64,000 bases of DNA from Paenibacillus glycanilyticus (GCF_023715145.1 NZ_JAMBNP010000004.1:1-64000); one strand, 5' to 3'; counted from the first letter of the stretch, positions 14,254-23,180 are shown. Numbers and translations: made by a program. The notes: a model not told the origin generated them from the sequence alone.

Positions 14254-15339
14254 TCAAAATGTAGGAGCAGGTAATTCATCAATTTTAATACGGAGCAAAC
14301 TATAAGGCTTTTGTCGCAGGTCTTTTCCATAATGAAATCTTGCCTGCCGATGTAGTTGGTTCACAATAACATATAAATGTTGATCCGGACCAATAGAAAA
14401 AGTATCCGGCCATAAGATTATCGGATCATGTGCGATGGTTTCCATTATTCCATTCGGCCATATCTTTCTAATACTATCGTTTTCATAGTCTCCAGCATAT
14501 ACGTTTCCTTTTGCATCGGTTATCATTCCATCGGACGCACCTTTCTCTCCCCAATACTTCACGTGATTACTTAATTTGTAATCCGGTATCGTTCTGTCTC
14601 TTAGGGCTTCTGCCGAGATCGAGTATAGATGACGACTGGTTAATGGACAAAAAAATATAATTTTACCGTCAGGGGAAATCGCTAGACCATCAGAGGCCAA
14701 TCGAAAGGGAGATGTCGAACCGTCTGCGTTTCGATTCATCAAAATTTGACCTTCCACTTTTGGTACAAAATACGGATCAGGGGATGTTGAATTTGCTCCA
14801 TTTAACCGTCTAAACGCATGTCCATTTTCTAAATTCACGACTATTATAGCGCCTGGACCTTTTGAAGAAGAATCCGTTATATAGGCGTAACCTGATTTAC
14901 CAACACGAAAATCAAATCGGACGTCATTTAGATACGTTGTTGGCAAGACTACATCTTCTTCAAACGAATATACTTTTCTTATAGTATTTGTTTTTAAATC
15001 TACGGCTACTAATTTTGCCCCTCCTTTAATAGGCTCAGAAAAATTTGGTGCTGCCGTATCCAGTACCCACAGGGTTCCTCTTCCGTCAGCAATTACACTT
15101 TGGACACTGATGAAGGACTTAGTAATATTCAAAGGGTTTATCACATTCGTTTCTAAATTAGGATACGGCTGCAATTTGCCCTCGACAATTTCCGCTACCG
15201 TAAATCTAACGTCATCTCCCCATTTCGGAAAGCAAATGAAAATACGTCCGGTTTCTGATACGCTAACGCCTGTAGGCATAGCGCCATAAAAGGTATAAAC
15301 GAGTTCTAACTTACCGAAATATTTTTCAGTAGGTAACAT
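14254..15339 (-). CDS. Yellow/major royal jelly family beta-propeller protein
   Basis: A 361-residue protein of the MRJP/Yellow family, often named L-dopachrome tautomerase-related. Features include GVSVSETGRIFICFPKW near the N-terminus, LWVLDTAAPN, YLNDVRFDF, YAYITDSS, DGLAISPDGKIIFFCPL, SDGMITDAKGNVYAGDYEN and the closing LYVIVNQLHRQ motif that is characteristic of the family. It should form a six-bladed propeller. No signal peptide is visible. The biochemical role in bacteria is not established. It lies between repeat copies C and E and so is part of the cassette-like array. Confidence 0.85.
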   Translation of the reverse strand: MLPTEKYFGKLELVYTFYGAMPTGVSVSETGRIFICFPKWGDDVRFTVAEIVEGKLQPYPNLETNVINPLNITKSFISVQSVIADGRGTLWVLDTAAPNFSEPIKGGAKLVAVDLKTNTIRKVYSFEEDVVLPTTYLNDVRFDFRVGKSGYAYITDSSSKGPGAIIVVNLENGHAFRRLNGANSTSPDPYFVPKVEGQILMNRNADGSTSPFRLASDGLAISPDGKIIFFCPLTSRHLYSISAEALRDRTIPDYKLSNHVKYWGEKGASDGMITDAKGNVYAGDYENDSIRKIWPNGIMETIAHDPIILWPDTFSIGPDQHLYVIVNQLHRQARFHYGKDLRQKPYSLLRIKIDELPAPTF

Positions 15340-15516
15340 ATGGTTTTTGATATCCTCCCCAACATACTGGATATTACCTATATATGTGTAAAATTTTTTA
15401 ACATGACTGGCACTTAACTTTTTCTAACCGAAAAACGTAATACGCCAACGCTAGCGCAGCAAGAATCGTTGGAACTGCATGAAGCGTTAAACTTTAAAAC
15501 GCTTTGCCTCTAAAAC
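15340..15516. other. Upstream region of the Yellow-like gene
   Basis: About 180 bases containing the ribosome binding site GGGGAGG before the ATG at 15339 and AT-rich promoter-like sequence (ttaacatgactgg, tatatatgtg). No other feature seen. Confidence 0.4.
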
Positions 15517-15597
15517 CTGCCCTTTACTTCAATTAAACAAACAAAAGCTGCAGCGGATCCTCCGATCTGCTGCAGCTTTATTGATTGAACTAAAAGC
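15517..15597 (-). repeat. Cassette-type interspersed repeat, copy C
   Basis: Minus-strand order: a partial head ending TTTAGTTCAATCAATAA, arms AAAGCTGCAGCAGATC and the matching CCGCTGCAGCTTTTG, tail TTGAAGTAAAGGGCAG. It lies just past the stop of the stalk-domain gene at 15619. Confidence 0.75.
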
Positions 15598-15618
15598 CAA
15601 AAATTTGACCAGGCTAGA

Positions 15619-16326
15619 TTAAGGATAATATATCCTTGTACTATCGAAATAATGAAATGAAGTAATAGTCCATTCATTAACCTTCTTAGTCATCTCAGTT
15701 TCAATTCCATAGCTATAGTTATAATCGCCAACAATCCCATCTGAATGAAAGACCGCTTTAAATTTAGTAAGACTTTTATTCCATTGAATATACTCTGACT
15801 CAGGAAGACCTATTTCTGCGTTATTTTTATGAAATTGAATCCAGTGTTTCTTCTTGGACATCGCATTTGTTGCAAGAGTCAATGCTTGATTATCTGTCAA
15901 TGGACGAGCATAAACCGTAATGTGCTCAGAATTTCCTGTCAAAGTAGATGTATCCCATTTAATATAATCGTCCGGATAGAAGAAGTTACTTAAAGCTTTA
16001 AATTGTACATACACCGCACCATTTCTCAACAATACTCCATTACCAACAGTAGCATTAAAAGTCTTCCCGCCTTTAGTTAGTGAAGCAGTTTTTGTCTTCT
16101 GATTCCAATTTATTTTCACTTCAAGATATTTATCAAGTTGTTCATCGTATCTGAATAAATTATTCGTCGCCATACTACGGAGAGGGGCATATAATCTACC
16201 CTCAGAAAGCAAACCGTTTACTCCGCCATATGCATCATAATCATTATTTGCGGCATAAGAACTCATTGGACCAATCATTAAAGCGCCAATCATTACACTT
16301 ACACATAGTAATACTGTTTTCTTCAT
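15619..16326 (-). CDS. Exported stalk-domain protein (copper amine oxidase N-like)
   Basis: A 235-residue secreted protein with a signal peptide (MKKTVLLCVSVMIGALMIG, cleavage after SYAA). Residues about 45-145 form a stalk or copper-amine-oxidase-N-like repeat: EGRLYAPLRSMATN, KINWNQKTKTASLTKGGKTF and VYVQFKALSNFF, a pattern frequent in Paenibacillus exported proteins. The C-terminal half ends TSFHYFDSTRIYYP and is unassigned. The start is the ATG at 16326 because GGAGG precedes it by 6 bases; the longer frame starts 12 bases upstream. It is flanked by repeat copies C and D. Confidence 0.8.
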   Translation of the reverse strand: MKKTVLLCVSVMIGALMIGPMSSYAANNDYDAYGGVNGLLSEGRLYAPLRSMATNNLFRYDEQLDKYLEVKINWNQKTKTASLTKGGKTFNATVGNGVLLRNGAVYVQFKALSNFFYPDDYIKWDTSTLTGNSEHITVYARPLTDNQALTLATNAMSKKKHWIQFHKNNAEIGLPESEYIQWNKSLTKFKAVFHSDGIVGDYNYSYGIETEMTKKVNEWTITSFHYFDSTRIYYP

Positions 16327-16466
16327 TTCAACCTCCATAAATTTACAATAAAGCGAGAAGTTAATTGTTTTATAAATATTAGCACCTATACTTACGCATT
16401 GGAAGTTAAAAACTGTAAGGCTGGATTGACGCAGACGCAGTGTAACCGTTAGATTAACAAACTCTA

Positions 16467-16553
16467 CTGCCCGTTACTTCAACAAAAGCTGCAAAAGATC
16501 GGAGGATCTGCTGCAGCTTTATTGATTATTCTATATTCTCCCTCAAGTGGCAA
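16467..16553 (-). repeat. Cassette-type interspersed repeat, copy D
   Basis: Minus-strand order: a diverged head (CTTGAGGGAGAATATAGAATAATC), inner arms AAAGCTGCAGCAGATC and GATCTTTTGCAGCTTTTG, tail TTGAAGTAACGGGCAG, the tail closest to the presumed consensus. It follows the exonuclease-like gene at 16639. Confidence 0.75.
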
Positions 16554-16638
16554 CACATTTAAGATAGTTTTCTTTTAAGCCAATTTGTTTTCCTTTGTCG
16601 GCTAATGAAGGGGTTGCGCTTAAAATCGATTTGCTTTA

Positions 16639-17529
16639 TTACTTCTGGTGGTTATGACCGTTGTCACCATGAGATGGATGGTCTTTCTTATTAATAACAA
16701 GCTCCGCCGTAATGGGCAAGTGATCCGCTGCGATTGTGTCTATAACCTTCCCTGCTTTTATTTTTACATCGTCAGACGTATAGATGTAGTCGATTCGACG
16801 ATTAGGCTTGTCTGAATAATAATAGGACGTATAGGCATCATTTAGACCAAGTTCCGCAAATGTGTCATGGTACTGCGCAGACATTTTTATAATTTCAGGA
16901 CTATCTGGTGTGGCATTGAAGTCTCCCACTAAGATACTTGTTCCATTATCTTGATTTACAATGCTCAGGATCTCGTTGACTTGTATATCTCTTTCTTCAG
17001 GTGTTTTATTGTCAAGATGAGTATTGTAGAAATTAATATGATTGCCCTTCACATTAATTACCGTTTTCGCAAGACCGCGCTGCTCTGCAGGATAGTGCGT
17101 ATTATCAAGTAAATGATTTTCGCTAGAAAGAATAGGATATTTACTTAATATAACTGTTCCATATTGACGACGAGGTTCCCCCGCATTTAAGGGATCATTG
17201 TCAAGATTTGCAGCAAATTGGTAATGCATGCCTAAGTAATTGGCTAACCATCTCGCCTGATCCTCGAAATTACTACGCGTGGAGAAATGATTATCGACTT
17301 CTTGCAGACCAATGATATCAGCATCCGATGATTTAATAACGTCACCAATTCTGTTCAAATTTAGAATGTCATCCATGCCTTCGGCATGATGAATATTATA
17401 CTCCATCACTTTAATGGTAGTCTCTTTTCCTTTTTTAAAGTCTGAAGCATAAGATTCACTACTTAACGAAAACATAGGAATCATAGACATCAATAAAACA
17501 GAAGAGACAATAACTGACTTTTTAAGCAT
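16639..17529 (-). CDS. Secreted endonuclease/exonuclease/phosphatase family protein
   Basis: A 296-residue protein with a signal peptide (MLKKSVIVSSVLLMSMIPMF, cleavage near SYA). The DNase I-like fold is evident from MEYNIHHAEG, GLQEVDNHFSTR, FYNTHLDNKTPEE, LVGDFNATPDSPE, RRIDYIYTSDD and ADHLPITAELV, which supply the metal-binding Asn and Glu, the catalytic Asp/Asn pair and the final Asp-His. The substrate may be a phosphodiester in nucleic acid or lipid. The tail is His-rich (HPSHGDNGHNH). The ATG at 17529 is chosen because GAGAGG lies at a proper distance; a second ATG is 9 bases upstream. Repeat copy D follows. Confidence 0.9.
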   Translation of the reverse strand: MLKKSVIVSSVLLMSMIPMFSLSSESYASDFKKGKETTIKVMEYNIHHAEGMDDILNLNRIGDVIKSSDADIIGLQEVDNHFSTRSNFEDQARWLANYLGMHYQFAANLDNDPLNAGEPRRQYGTVILSKYPILSSENHLLDNTHYPAEQRGLAKTVINVKGNHINFYNTHLDNKTPEERDIQVNEILSIVNQDNGTSILVGDFNATPDSPEIIKMSAQYHDTFAELGLNDAYTSYYYSDKPNRRIDYIYTSDDVKIKAGKVIDTIAADHLPITAELVINKKDHPSHGDNGHNHQK

Positions 17530-17748
17530 GCACAACATCCTCTCGAAGTTTTCAATAAGATAGGTGAATCTGCTACTATAATTTCATATACTGATTTACA
17601 TTTCCATAGGCTGGTAGATGTAGATTGTTCTATGTAAATATGGTCTTTTACTAGGACCATATGTAAGGGAATTGTAATTTTTAGTTGTTTTCATTATAAG
17701 ATTCTTGCTGCTCTATGCCTTCAATATGCGATCCGATTCAGCTCCAAC

Positions 17749-17776
17749 AAAAAAACCGCGGTCTACGCGGTTTTTT
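17749..17776 (-). terminator. Intrinsic terminator
   Basis: aaaaaaaccgcg-gtcta-cgcggtttttt, directly downstream of the small gene at 17786. Confidence 0.9.
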
Positions 17777-17785
17777 CGCTGTCTG

Positions 17786-17995
17786 TTATCGTACGATAAC
17801 TGCAGTAATTTTGTTAAGCGCAACGTAGATCGTAGCTTTAAATAATTTAAGCACAACGACGCCTTTTTTCACTTTAACAACCTTGCCTATGATCTCTTCA
17901 CCTGAAACCGTCTTGATGACGACAACTATGCCTTTCGCTTTAACTTCATCAAGTAAAGTTCGAAACTCATTTGGAAATGGAATAACAACCGCCAT
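17786..17995 (-). CDS. Small DUF2642-like protein
   Basis: A 69-residue protein. After a short helical start (FPNEFRTLLDEVKAKG), the remaining 45 residues alternate Val, Ile and Lys (VVVIKTVSGEEIIGKV, VVLKLFKATIYVALNKI), resembling the Sm-like beta-barrel pattern of DUF2642/YuzF proteins, which in Bacillales are often spore-related. That match is by pattern only. GGGGGGAT-type ribosome binding sequence precedes the ATG and a strong terminator follows, so it is a single-gene transcript. Confidence 0.65.
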   Translation of the reverse strand: MAVVIPFPNEFRTLLDEVKAKGIVVVIKTVSGEEIIGKVVKVKKGVVVLKLFKATIYVALNKITAVIVR

Positions 17996-18064
17996 GATGA
18001 TCCCCCCTTTCCCATCTTCTAATCTATTAGTATGTGAATGATAGAATAGGGTTCGGGCTTATCC

Positions 18065-18110
18065 AAAAAAACAGCGGCAGAGTCGACAATCGCCAACTCT
18101 ACTGCTGTTT
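18065..18110 (-). terminator. Intrinsic terminator
   Basis: On the minus strand aaacagcagtagagtt pairs with actctgccgctgttt, followed by a T-run, 40 bases beyond the stop of the DUF1772 gene. Confidence 0.65.
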
Positions 18111-18151
18111 ATCTTGATTATTGTTGTTTAATAACGGATTTATTATTGGCG

Positions 18152-18631
18152 CTAATTGCAAACCGCGAGTATAAAGCAAGCCATGGACGCCAATGAGGCA
18201 ATCGTCCGCACATGATTCCAGGCTGTCCAGCGGGATAAATAATTCTGCCAGACCCTCGCACCTTCGGAGCTTGAGGGAGTTACAGCTGCCAACGCGTCAT
18301 TGAGCGGAACATTAAAGAAGATCGTCACGAGGAATGAGCCGGCAAAATAAAGCAGGCTGCCTGTCAGAACATAGTACGTACCAGGTGCGCCAAGCTTTAA
18401 GAAAGAACCAATACCGAGTAGCACCGTGAACAGGGCCGTCCCCATAAATACGATGCTGAAGAGCGTATTCAAAATGGTGGCATTGATCGATTGCATTGCG
18501 GTGATGCCCTTCTCCGATGGGATGCGGGCCAGCGAGACCATAACGAATGCCGAAAAGGCGAAGAAAACGCCCGCGATCAAACCGGATCCGAGCGCGGAGA
18601 CGAAATTCAAGCCGAGCATCCATTTACTCAT
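18152..18631 (-). CDS. DUF1772 integral membrane protein (anthrone-oxygenase-like)
   Basis: A 159-residue protein with four predicted membrane helices: residues about 5-30 (GLIAGVFFAFSAFVM), 50-75, 80-105 and 135-155. The GVFFAFSAFVM segment, a FNVPLNDAL motif and WNHVRTIASLASMACFIL are typical of DUF1772, the family that includes anthrone oxygenase-like proteins. The bacterial function is not known. AAGGAG precedes the ATG at 18631, so the longer 177-residue frame is not used. Confidence 0.85.
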   Translation of the reverse strand: MSKWMLGLNFVSALGSGLIAGVFFAFSAFVMVSLARIPSEKGITAMQSINATILNTLFSIVFMGTALFTVLLGIGSFLKLGAPGTYYVLTGSLLYFAGSFLVTIFFNVPLNDALAAVTPSSSEGARVWQNYLSRWTAWNHVRTIASLASMACFILAVCN

Positions 18632-18737
18632 GTACATTCTCCTTCCAAGCGCCCGCAACGGCGGCATCCTCGGCGAAGAACACAAACTCCCGCGGCTCCA
18701 ATCCCAGACTTAGATTCATTATGTGCCCCCTTAGTGA

Positions 18738-19277
18738 TTAACCTACATAATCGGAAACTTTACAGTACCAGACCATATGGTCCAAACCCAAGCCCCAGTA
18801 ATCATGAACCGTTGCATAAGGTCTACCGAATTTATGTAACCATTTAATTTGGGCATGTCGATATCCGCTATCAAGACAGAAATTTTCAATTCCACGCTCG
18901 GCCAGACTGTTAGCCATCCCTTTTATTAAAGCGGAGCCGATTCCCTGTCCCTGATACTCGCGCAGCACATATAAACTGCCAAGTTCAAAAACATTTTTCA
19001 ATCGACCGCCAGTACATTGAATAATATCACCATTGCAAGGACCTATCGATATGGTGCCGACAATGTCCCCGTCTTTCCGCGCGACAAGGAAATGTACTGA
19101 TGACCCCGATGTAAACAAAGCCTCGTTTAACATGAGTCTCTTACTTTCGATTTCTTGACATATCTCATCTGTGAGCGCGCCCAATCCTTCCTGCTCAAAA
19201 GCATCGGGGATGGTTCGTCTGAAGACCTCGTATGCCGGCTCTAGATCGGCTACCATTAATTCCTTTATCTCGATCAC
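18738..19277 (-). CDS. GNAT family N-acetyltransferase
   Basis: A 179-residue GNAT. The acetyl-CoA binding motif A is VLREYQGQGIGSALIKGM near residue 112, preceded by the FELGSLYVL strand. The C-terminal part (CLDSGYRHAQIKWLHKFG) is motif B. The start is a GTG at 19277; AAAGGAG is about 14 bases upstream, somewhat far. The acceptor substrate is unknown. It is followed on the same strand by the DUF1772 gene. Confidence 0.85.
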   Translation of the reverse strand: MIEIKELMVADLEPAYEVFRRTIPDAFEQEGLGALTDEICQEIESKRLMLNEALFTSGSSVHFLVARKDGDIVGTISIGPCNGDIIQCTGGRLKNVFELGSLYVLREYQGQGIGSALIKGMANSLAERGIENFCLDSGYRHAQIKWLHKFGRPYATVHDYWGLGLDHMVWYCKVSDYVG

Positions 19278-19379
19278 TTTATTCAGTTCAGCTCCTTTAC
19301 CCCTTTTACGCCTTAAAAGCGGGAACGTTCCTGCGAATAAGCGAGCATTCGTGAGAAAACTAAATCGTACTGTGGGAGT

Positions 19380-19832
19380 TTAACGTTCTTTAATTAATTC
19401 CCAGATAATCATTCCATTATCGGAACCGGTCCTTCTCATTCCTAATTTCTCCAGCACTTTAATAGATGGAACATTATCCTCAAGACATTCCGCTACAACT
19501 TTTTTTACTCTGTCTGATGAAAACACCCACTCAATAATAGCGCCGACTGATTCTGTAGCAATGCCCTTATTACGCATCTCTGGAATGATACCATATCCTA
19601 CTTCAACCATTCCTTGGTTATCAGGCTTCCCTTTAAATCCAATGTCGCCAATCACTTGGTTATTTTCAGCCAACGATACATACCATACGCCCCATCCCAA
19701 TAATTCTGGATCTTTCTTGAGATTATCCAAATATTTTAAGATGTGTTTTCCTAGTGCGTACGATTCTAAAACCTGATTGACATTGTCTTGGGTAAAAGCT
19801 GTGATAATTAGTCGTTTAGTTCTTATTTGCAA
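19380..19832 (-). CDS. GNAT N-acetyltransferase, RimJ/RimL-like
   Basis: A 150-residue GNAT of the RimJ/RimL (Acetyltransf_3) type: MQIRTKRLIITAF start, a GDIGFKG strand, VEVGYGIIPEMRNKGIATES acetyl-CoA motif and ECLEDNVPSIKVLEKLGMRR, a signature of this subgroup. Likely to acetylate a protein N-terminus, amino acid or drug; the substrate is unknown. TTG start with GGAGG 6 bases upstream. Confidence 0.9.
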   Translation of the reverse strand: MQIRTKRLIITAFTQDNVNQVLESYALGKHILKYLDNLKKDPELLGWGVWYVSLAENNQVIGDIGFKGKPDNQGMVEVGYGIIPEMRNKGIATESVGAIIEWVFSSDRVKKVVAECLEDNVPSIKVLEKLGMRRTGSDNGMIIWELIKER

Positions 19833-19929
19833 ACGGAATCCTCCTGTTGTTAAAATAACAGATTTATGAATGACCTTAGTCCGGCGAACCTCTAAGGTTG
19901 TTTTTCAATTCTATATTTACCACTTTGCT

Positions 19930-21231
19930 TTAATGCGATGCTCCATGCCGGAAAAGTACCTGTTTCACATGCTCGCTACCTGCTGCTTGATTTGGAAGTT
20001 TAGCTCCTGCTTGGACGAGGCTTTCCGCAACCTCGGCATAATTCCCGTCAGGATTTAGAATATGAAGCGATCCCCAGATACAACTGTTCAATGGAGTTCC
20101 CCCGAATTCATTTAGGACATCCACAGAGGCACCATGGTCTATGAGCAGCTGGACGATCTTATCATTACCTTGTCCCGCGGCATGATGAAGGGCGGTCGCA
20201 GAACGTTCACTTCGGCGAGCATCGACATGAAAACCAACTTCGAGCATGAGTTGAACAGCATCTGTTTGATTATTCCATGCCGCATCCGCAATGACGCTCT
20301 GCTCTTCCGGCTGAAGAGATTGGACAATGCCCGGATATTCCTTTAATAGGCTATCGACGGCTCTTCGATCTGCCCGCATACAGGCAAGCAGCAATCTCTG
20401 CTCAACTGTACTATAGGACAACATAAGTTCTGTGATTTCTTCATGACCTAGCCGCTCCGCGAAAAAGAGTGGTGTCATAGCTCCGCCGATATTGTATTCA
20501 TAAATATGACCTCCTGGAGCGGTGAAGTCCCCTTTCCCAACCTGTACCTGTAACGAGTTCGGATCTTCCTTCAACATACGGCGGACAAGTTCGATGTCCC
20601 CTAGCTTACAAGCCATAAAAATATCCGTTTGCGCACCACGTTGCACGAGATGCCTGCACCGCTCCAGGTTGTTCACAGCATATTGAGCAGGAGTACCGTT
20701 GTGGTCCAAATCTCGCCTATCCATATCAGCACCGTTATCCAGAAGGAAATCGATAATCTCCTTCGAACGGGCATAATGCAAAGGAACCTGCCCATCCGGC
20801 CCACGCAGATTGACGATGTCCGGCTCTTCTTCCACCATCTTCCGAAGAGCATCCAGCATTCCTAGTGAAGCCGCAGCATGCGGATCCACAATGGCTCCCC
20901 TATCGATAAGATACCGGGATAAGTCATAATGATCATGATGCAGAACGCCGAAGCCTCCCGCCCACCAGCTGCTCTTGGTATTGATATCCGCCCCATACTC
21001 CAGCAATACGTCAACCATCTTACGGTCTCCCCTATTTGCGGCGCTTACAATCGCAGGCGCATCAAAAGCAAACCAAGGTTCGTCGATTTTTACGGCCAGC
21101 AACGGATGCAGTTGCAGTAATCGCTCTACAGCTTCCGGGTCGTTACCACTAACACCTTGTTTAAATTGTTCAATGATACTCCTATCTAGCTCATCATCTG
21201 AAGTCAACAAATGGTTCTTCTTATCGGTCAT
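19930..21231 (-). CDS. Ankyrin-repeat protein
   Basis: A 433-residue cytoplasmic protein made largely of ankyrin repeats, visible as GDRKMVDVLLEYGADIN near residue 70, GQVPLHYARSKEIIDFLLDN near 145, GDIELVRRMLKEDPN near 210 and SATALHHAAGQGNDKIVQLL near 345, with shorter intervening repeats. No catalytic motif is seen, so a protein-binding role is likely. AGGAGGAAT precedes the ATG. It stands alone between acetyltransferase genes and the dlt-like operon, with no obvious partner. Confidence 0.9.
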   Translation of the reverse strand: MTDKKNHLLTSDDELDRSIIEQFKQGVSGNDPEAVERLLQLHPLLAVKIDEPWFAFDAPAIVSAANRGDRKMVDVLLEYGADINTKSSWWAGGFGVLHHDHYDLSRYLIDRGAIVDPHAAASLGMLDALRKMVEEEPDIVNLRGPDGQVPLHYARSKEIIDFLLDNGADMDRRDLDHNGTPAQYAVNNLERCRHLVQRGAQTDIFMACKLGDIELVRRMLKEDPNSLQVQVGKGDFTAPGGHIYEYNIGGAMTPLFFAERLGHEEITELMLSYSTVEQRLLLACMRADRRAVDSLLKEYPGIVQSLQPEEQSVIADAAWNNQTDAVQLMLEVGFHVDARRSERSATALHHAAGQGNDKIVQLLIDHGASVDVLNEFGGTPLNSCIWGSLHILNPDGNYAEVAESLVQAGAKLPNQAAGSEHVKQVLFRHGASH

Positions 21232-21395
21232 AATTCGATTATTCCTCCTGGAATGCTAGCTCGAGGCTTGCTATAAAAATACTATATTAAATAGTCAATA
21301 CTATCTTCGATGGCTTTCTTCCAATACCTTTTCGAAATAGTAGCTCTGCACAAAATTTTAGCGGCAGTATTACGGGGACATTCACCGGCTAGAAG

Positions 21396-21418
21396 AGGCG
21401 TGCCTCTGGGCACGCCTT
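21396..21418. other. GC-rich hairpin
   Basis: aggcgtgcc-tctgg-gcacgcct is a 9-base perfect stem upstream of the ankyrin gene and downstream of the dlt-like operon terminator. It lacks a T-run; role unknown. Confidence 0.4.
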
Positions 21419-21423
21419 AAACA

Positions 21424-21468
21424 AAAGACGCCACCCGGGGGAAGAAATCCCACCACGATGGCGTCTTT
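21424..21468 (-). terminator. Terminator of the dlt-like operon
   Basis: aaagacgcca and tggcgtcttt arms around a 25-base GC-rich loop, with ttttgttt following on the minus strand, 20 bases past the last stop of the operon. Confidence 0.75.
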
Positions 21469-21488
21469 ACTTATGGATACGATTCTGA

Positions 21489-22058
21489 TCAAATTTTGGC
21501 CAAATACTCGATTGAGGTTACTTGATCGTTCTCGATGACGAACCGCAATTGGGACTTGCCTTGGTCATAGACGTACAAATTCAAGTTGTTGGTGAACTTG
21601 TCGCCGTAGGCTTTGATCACGTCGCTTTTCTTGTTGAACATGGTGACGCCTTCCTTGGTGGCCACCGTATCGTCGAACAGAATGACGGACGCGATATAAT
21701 CGACGCCGTCCTTCTCGTAGGCATACACGTCGAAGCTGCTGTATTGGTAAATTTTATTGAGTCCCGGGAAAGCGCAGGCTTGCGATTCGAAATAGCTTTG
21801 CGGTTTTCCCAGTTGCTTCAAGATCGGCGCCGCTTCGGCATGCATCGGAATCGAAATGCCGTTCGCCTCGAACACGAAGCCGGCGCTGCTTGCTTGTTCA
21901 GGCGTCTCGGAAGCCGGGGTCGAAGCAGCCGGCGAAGTAGCGGCTCCTTCCGTCTGCGTCAACGCGCTAGGCGACGCGGATCCCTGCTCCGTCGGTTTGT
22001 TCGCGCAACCGGATAGCACCAATAGGAGGGCAATCAGCCCTATACTTGCTTTTATCAA
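21489..22058 (-). CDS. Lipoprotein, last gene of the dlt-like operon
   Basis: A 189-residue lipoprotein: MIKASIGLIALLLVLSGC gives signal and lipobox (LSGC), followed by a 45-residue low-complexity Ser/Ala/Thr-rich linker and a 120-residue globular domain (FEANGISIPMHAEAAPILKQ, PQSYFESQACAFPG, YDQGKSQLRFVIEN). Two cysteines in the domain may pair. No family is recognised. The TTG at 22058 is chosen because GAAGGAG is 8 bases upstream; the open frame starts 21 bases earlier. Its place at the end of the operon suggests an outer-face partner, perhaps an acceptor-binding or regulatory subunit of the acylation system; this is inference. Confidence 0.75.
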   Translation of the reverse strand: MIKASIGLIALLLVLSGCANKPTEQGSASPSALTQTEGAATSPAASTPASETPEQASSAGFVFEANGISIPMHAEAAPILKQLGKPQSYFESQACAFPGLNKIYQYSSFDVYAYEKDGVDYIASVILFDDTVATKEGVTMFNKKSDVIKAYGDKFTNNLNLYVYDQGKSQLRFVIENDQVTSIEYLAKI

Positions 22059-22085
22059 CGTAAACACTCCTTCATCCATTCGTTA

Positions 22086-23156
22086 TCACGTTTCCGCTTT
22101 ATAACGTTTCAGGTATCCGTATTTGGCGAGCTCGTCCAATTGATCCTGCTTCATCCGATCGTAAAAGTCGATTTTCTTTTGCCAGATCCCACTCCACGTT
22201 TCGTCGGTACGATGATCTTGCAGACGGTACGTATCCGTGAGGAATGCTCCGAAGTACGTAGCCAGCTTTTCCGCTCCGTATACGTTCAAGTGCAGGCCCG
22301 CGTCATAGGTATCCGTCTTCAGGTCGATTCCGGCATCGTCCATGTGCCTCAGAAAATTGATGTAGGTTAAATCGTGTGTTGCGGCGTACTGCTCCATCTG
22401 GGTATCCCACTCGTCGTACCAATGCGGGTAGATCGTCGGCGCTTTAACCAATACGAGTTGGATTCCGTTTTCCTTGCACAATTCCCTCAATCGATCCAAG
22501 TAACTATAGGCGTTGGAACCGAATCGGTAATCGGGCAGCCTCGGAGCTCTGGGAACTCTCCCCGCCGGCTTCACGTCTACACGCATATAATACCCATTGT
22601 GGAACAACTTCTCCTTGCTGAACAAGTTCGTGAAGTCGTCCTCGTTTAATTGATCCCATCTGGAATGAAAACGCAATAAGGGCGCAAGGTAATCGACGAG
22701 ATGCTCGCTCTTCATCATGGACGCTTGAATGCTCTTCAGCTTGATTGCCGAGAGTTCCATCCCATCCAGCGTCATACGGTTATACTCTTCTTTTTGCGGC
22801 TGGTTATACTGCATGGCGAGAACGTTAAAGACGACGACTTTCGGCTTCTCGTATTTCAGCGTCTCTTCCAGCAAATAGTACGACTGCCAGATCAACTGCT
22901 GCGCGCTGCCGCGGATATAGCTCGTAATCCCGTATTTCTCCCACAGCGTAACCGGCGAGAAATTCTCGTACACTTCGCAGTCTCCGAGGAATACGACGTC
23001 GAAATCCTTGCGGTCCTCTTTGTAATATTCGCCGATGAGCGAACCCTCGACGATGCCGGATACGTATTTGGGCATCAGCAGGCGTTGCAGCACATAGAGC
23101 GAGCCCAGCAGCAGAACGATCGCGACCGCTCCGATTATTAGCTTTTTTCGTACCAA
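22086..23156 (-). CDS. DltD-like SGNH-fold protein with Cys at the nucleophile position
   Basis: A 356-residue protein anchored by one N-terminal membrane helix (residues 5-25), with the rest outside. The SGNH block I motif reads FLGDCEVYEN near residue 57, so the usual Ser of GDS is Cys. Other SGNH features are FNVLAMQYNQP, LVKAPTIYP and a terminal DAGLHLNVYGAEKL with the DxxH-like His. Length and layout resemble DltD, which helps move D-alanine onto teichoic acids outside the cell. It follows MBOAT and precedes the lipoprotein gene in the operon. A TTG start is used with AAGGAGGG about 12 bases upstream. The Cys could be catalytic (thioester) or mark a non-hydrolytic role. Confidence 0.8.
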   Translation of the reverse strand: MVRKKLIIGAVAIVLLLGSLYVLQRLLMPKYVSGIVEGSLIGEYYKEDRKDFDVVFLGDCEVYENFSPVTLWEKYGITSYIRGSAQQLIWQSYYLLEETLKYEKPKVVVFNVLAMQYNQPQKEEYNRMTLDGMELSAIKLKSIQASMMKSEHLVDYLAPLLRFHSRWDQLNEDDFTNLFSKEKLFHNGYYMRVDVKPAGRVPRAPRLPDYRFGSNAYSYLDRLRELCKENGIQLVLVKAPTIYPHWYDEWDTQMEQYAATHDLTYINFLRHMDDAGIDLKTDTYDAGLHLNVYGAEKLATYFGAFLTDTYRLQDHRTDETWSGIWQKKIDFYDRMKQDQLDELAKYGYLKRYKAET

Positions 23157-23180
23157 TGTCCCATCATCCCTCCTTAGAAA

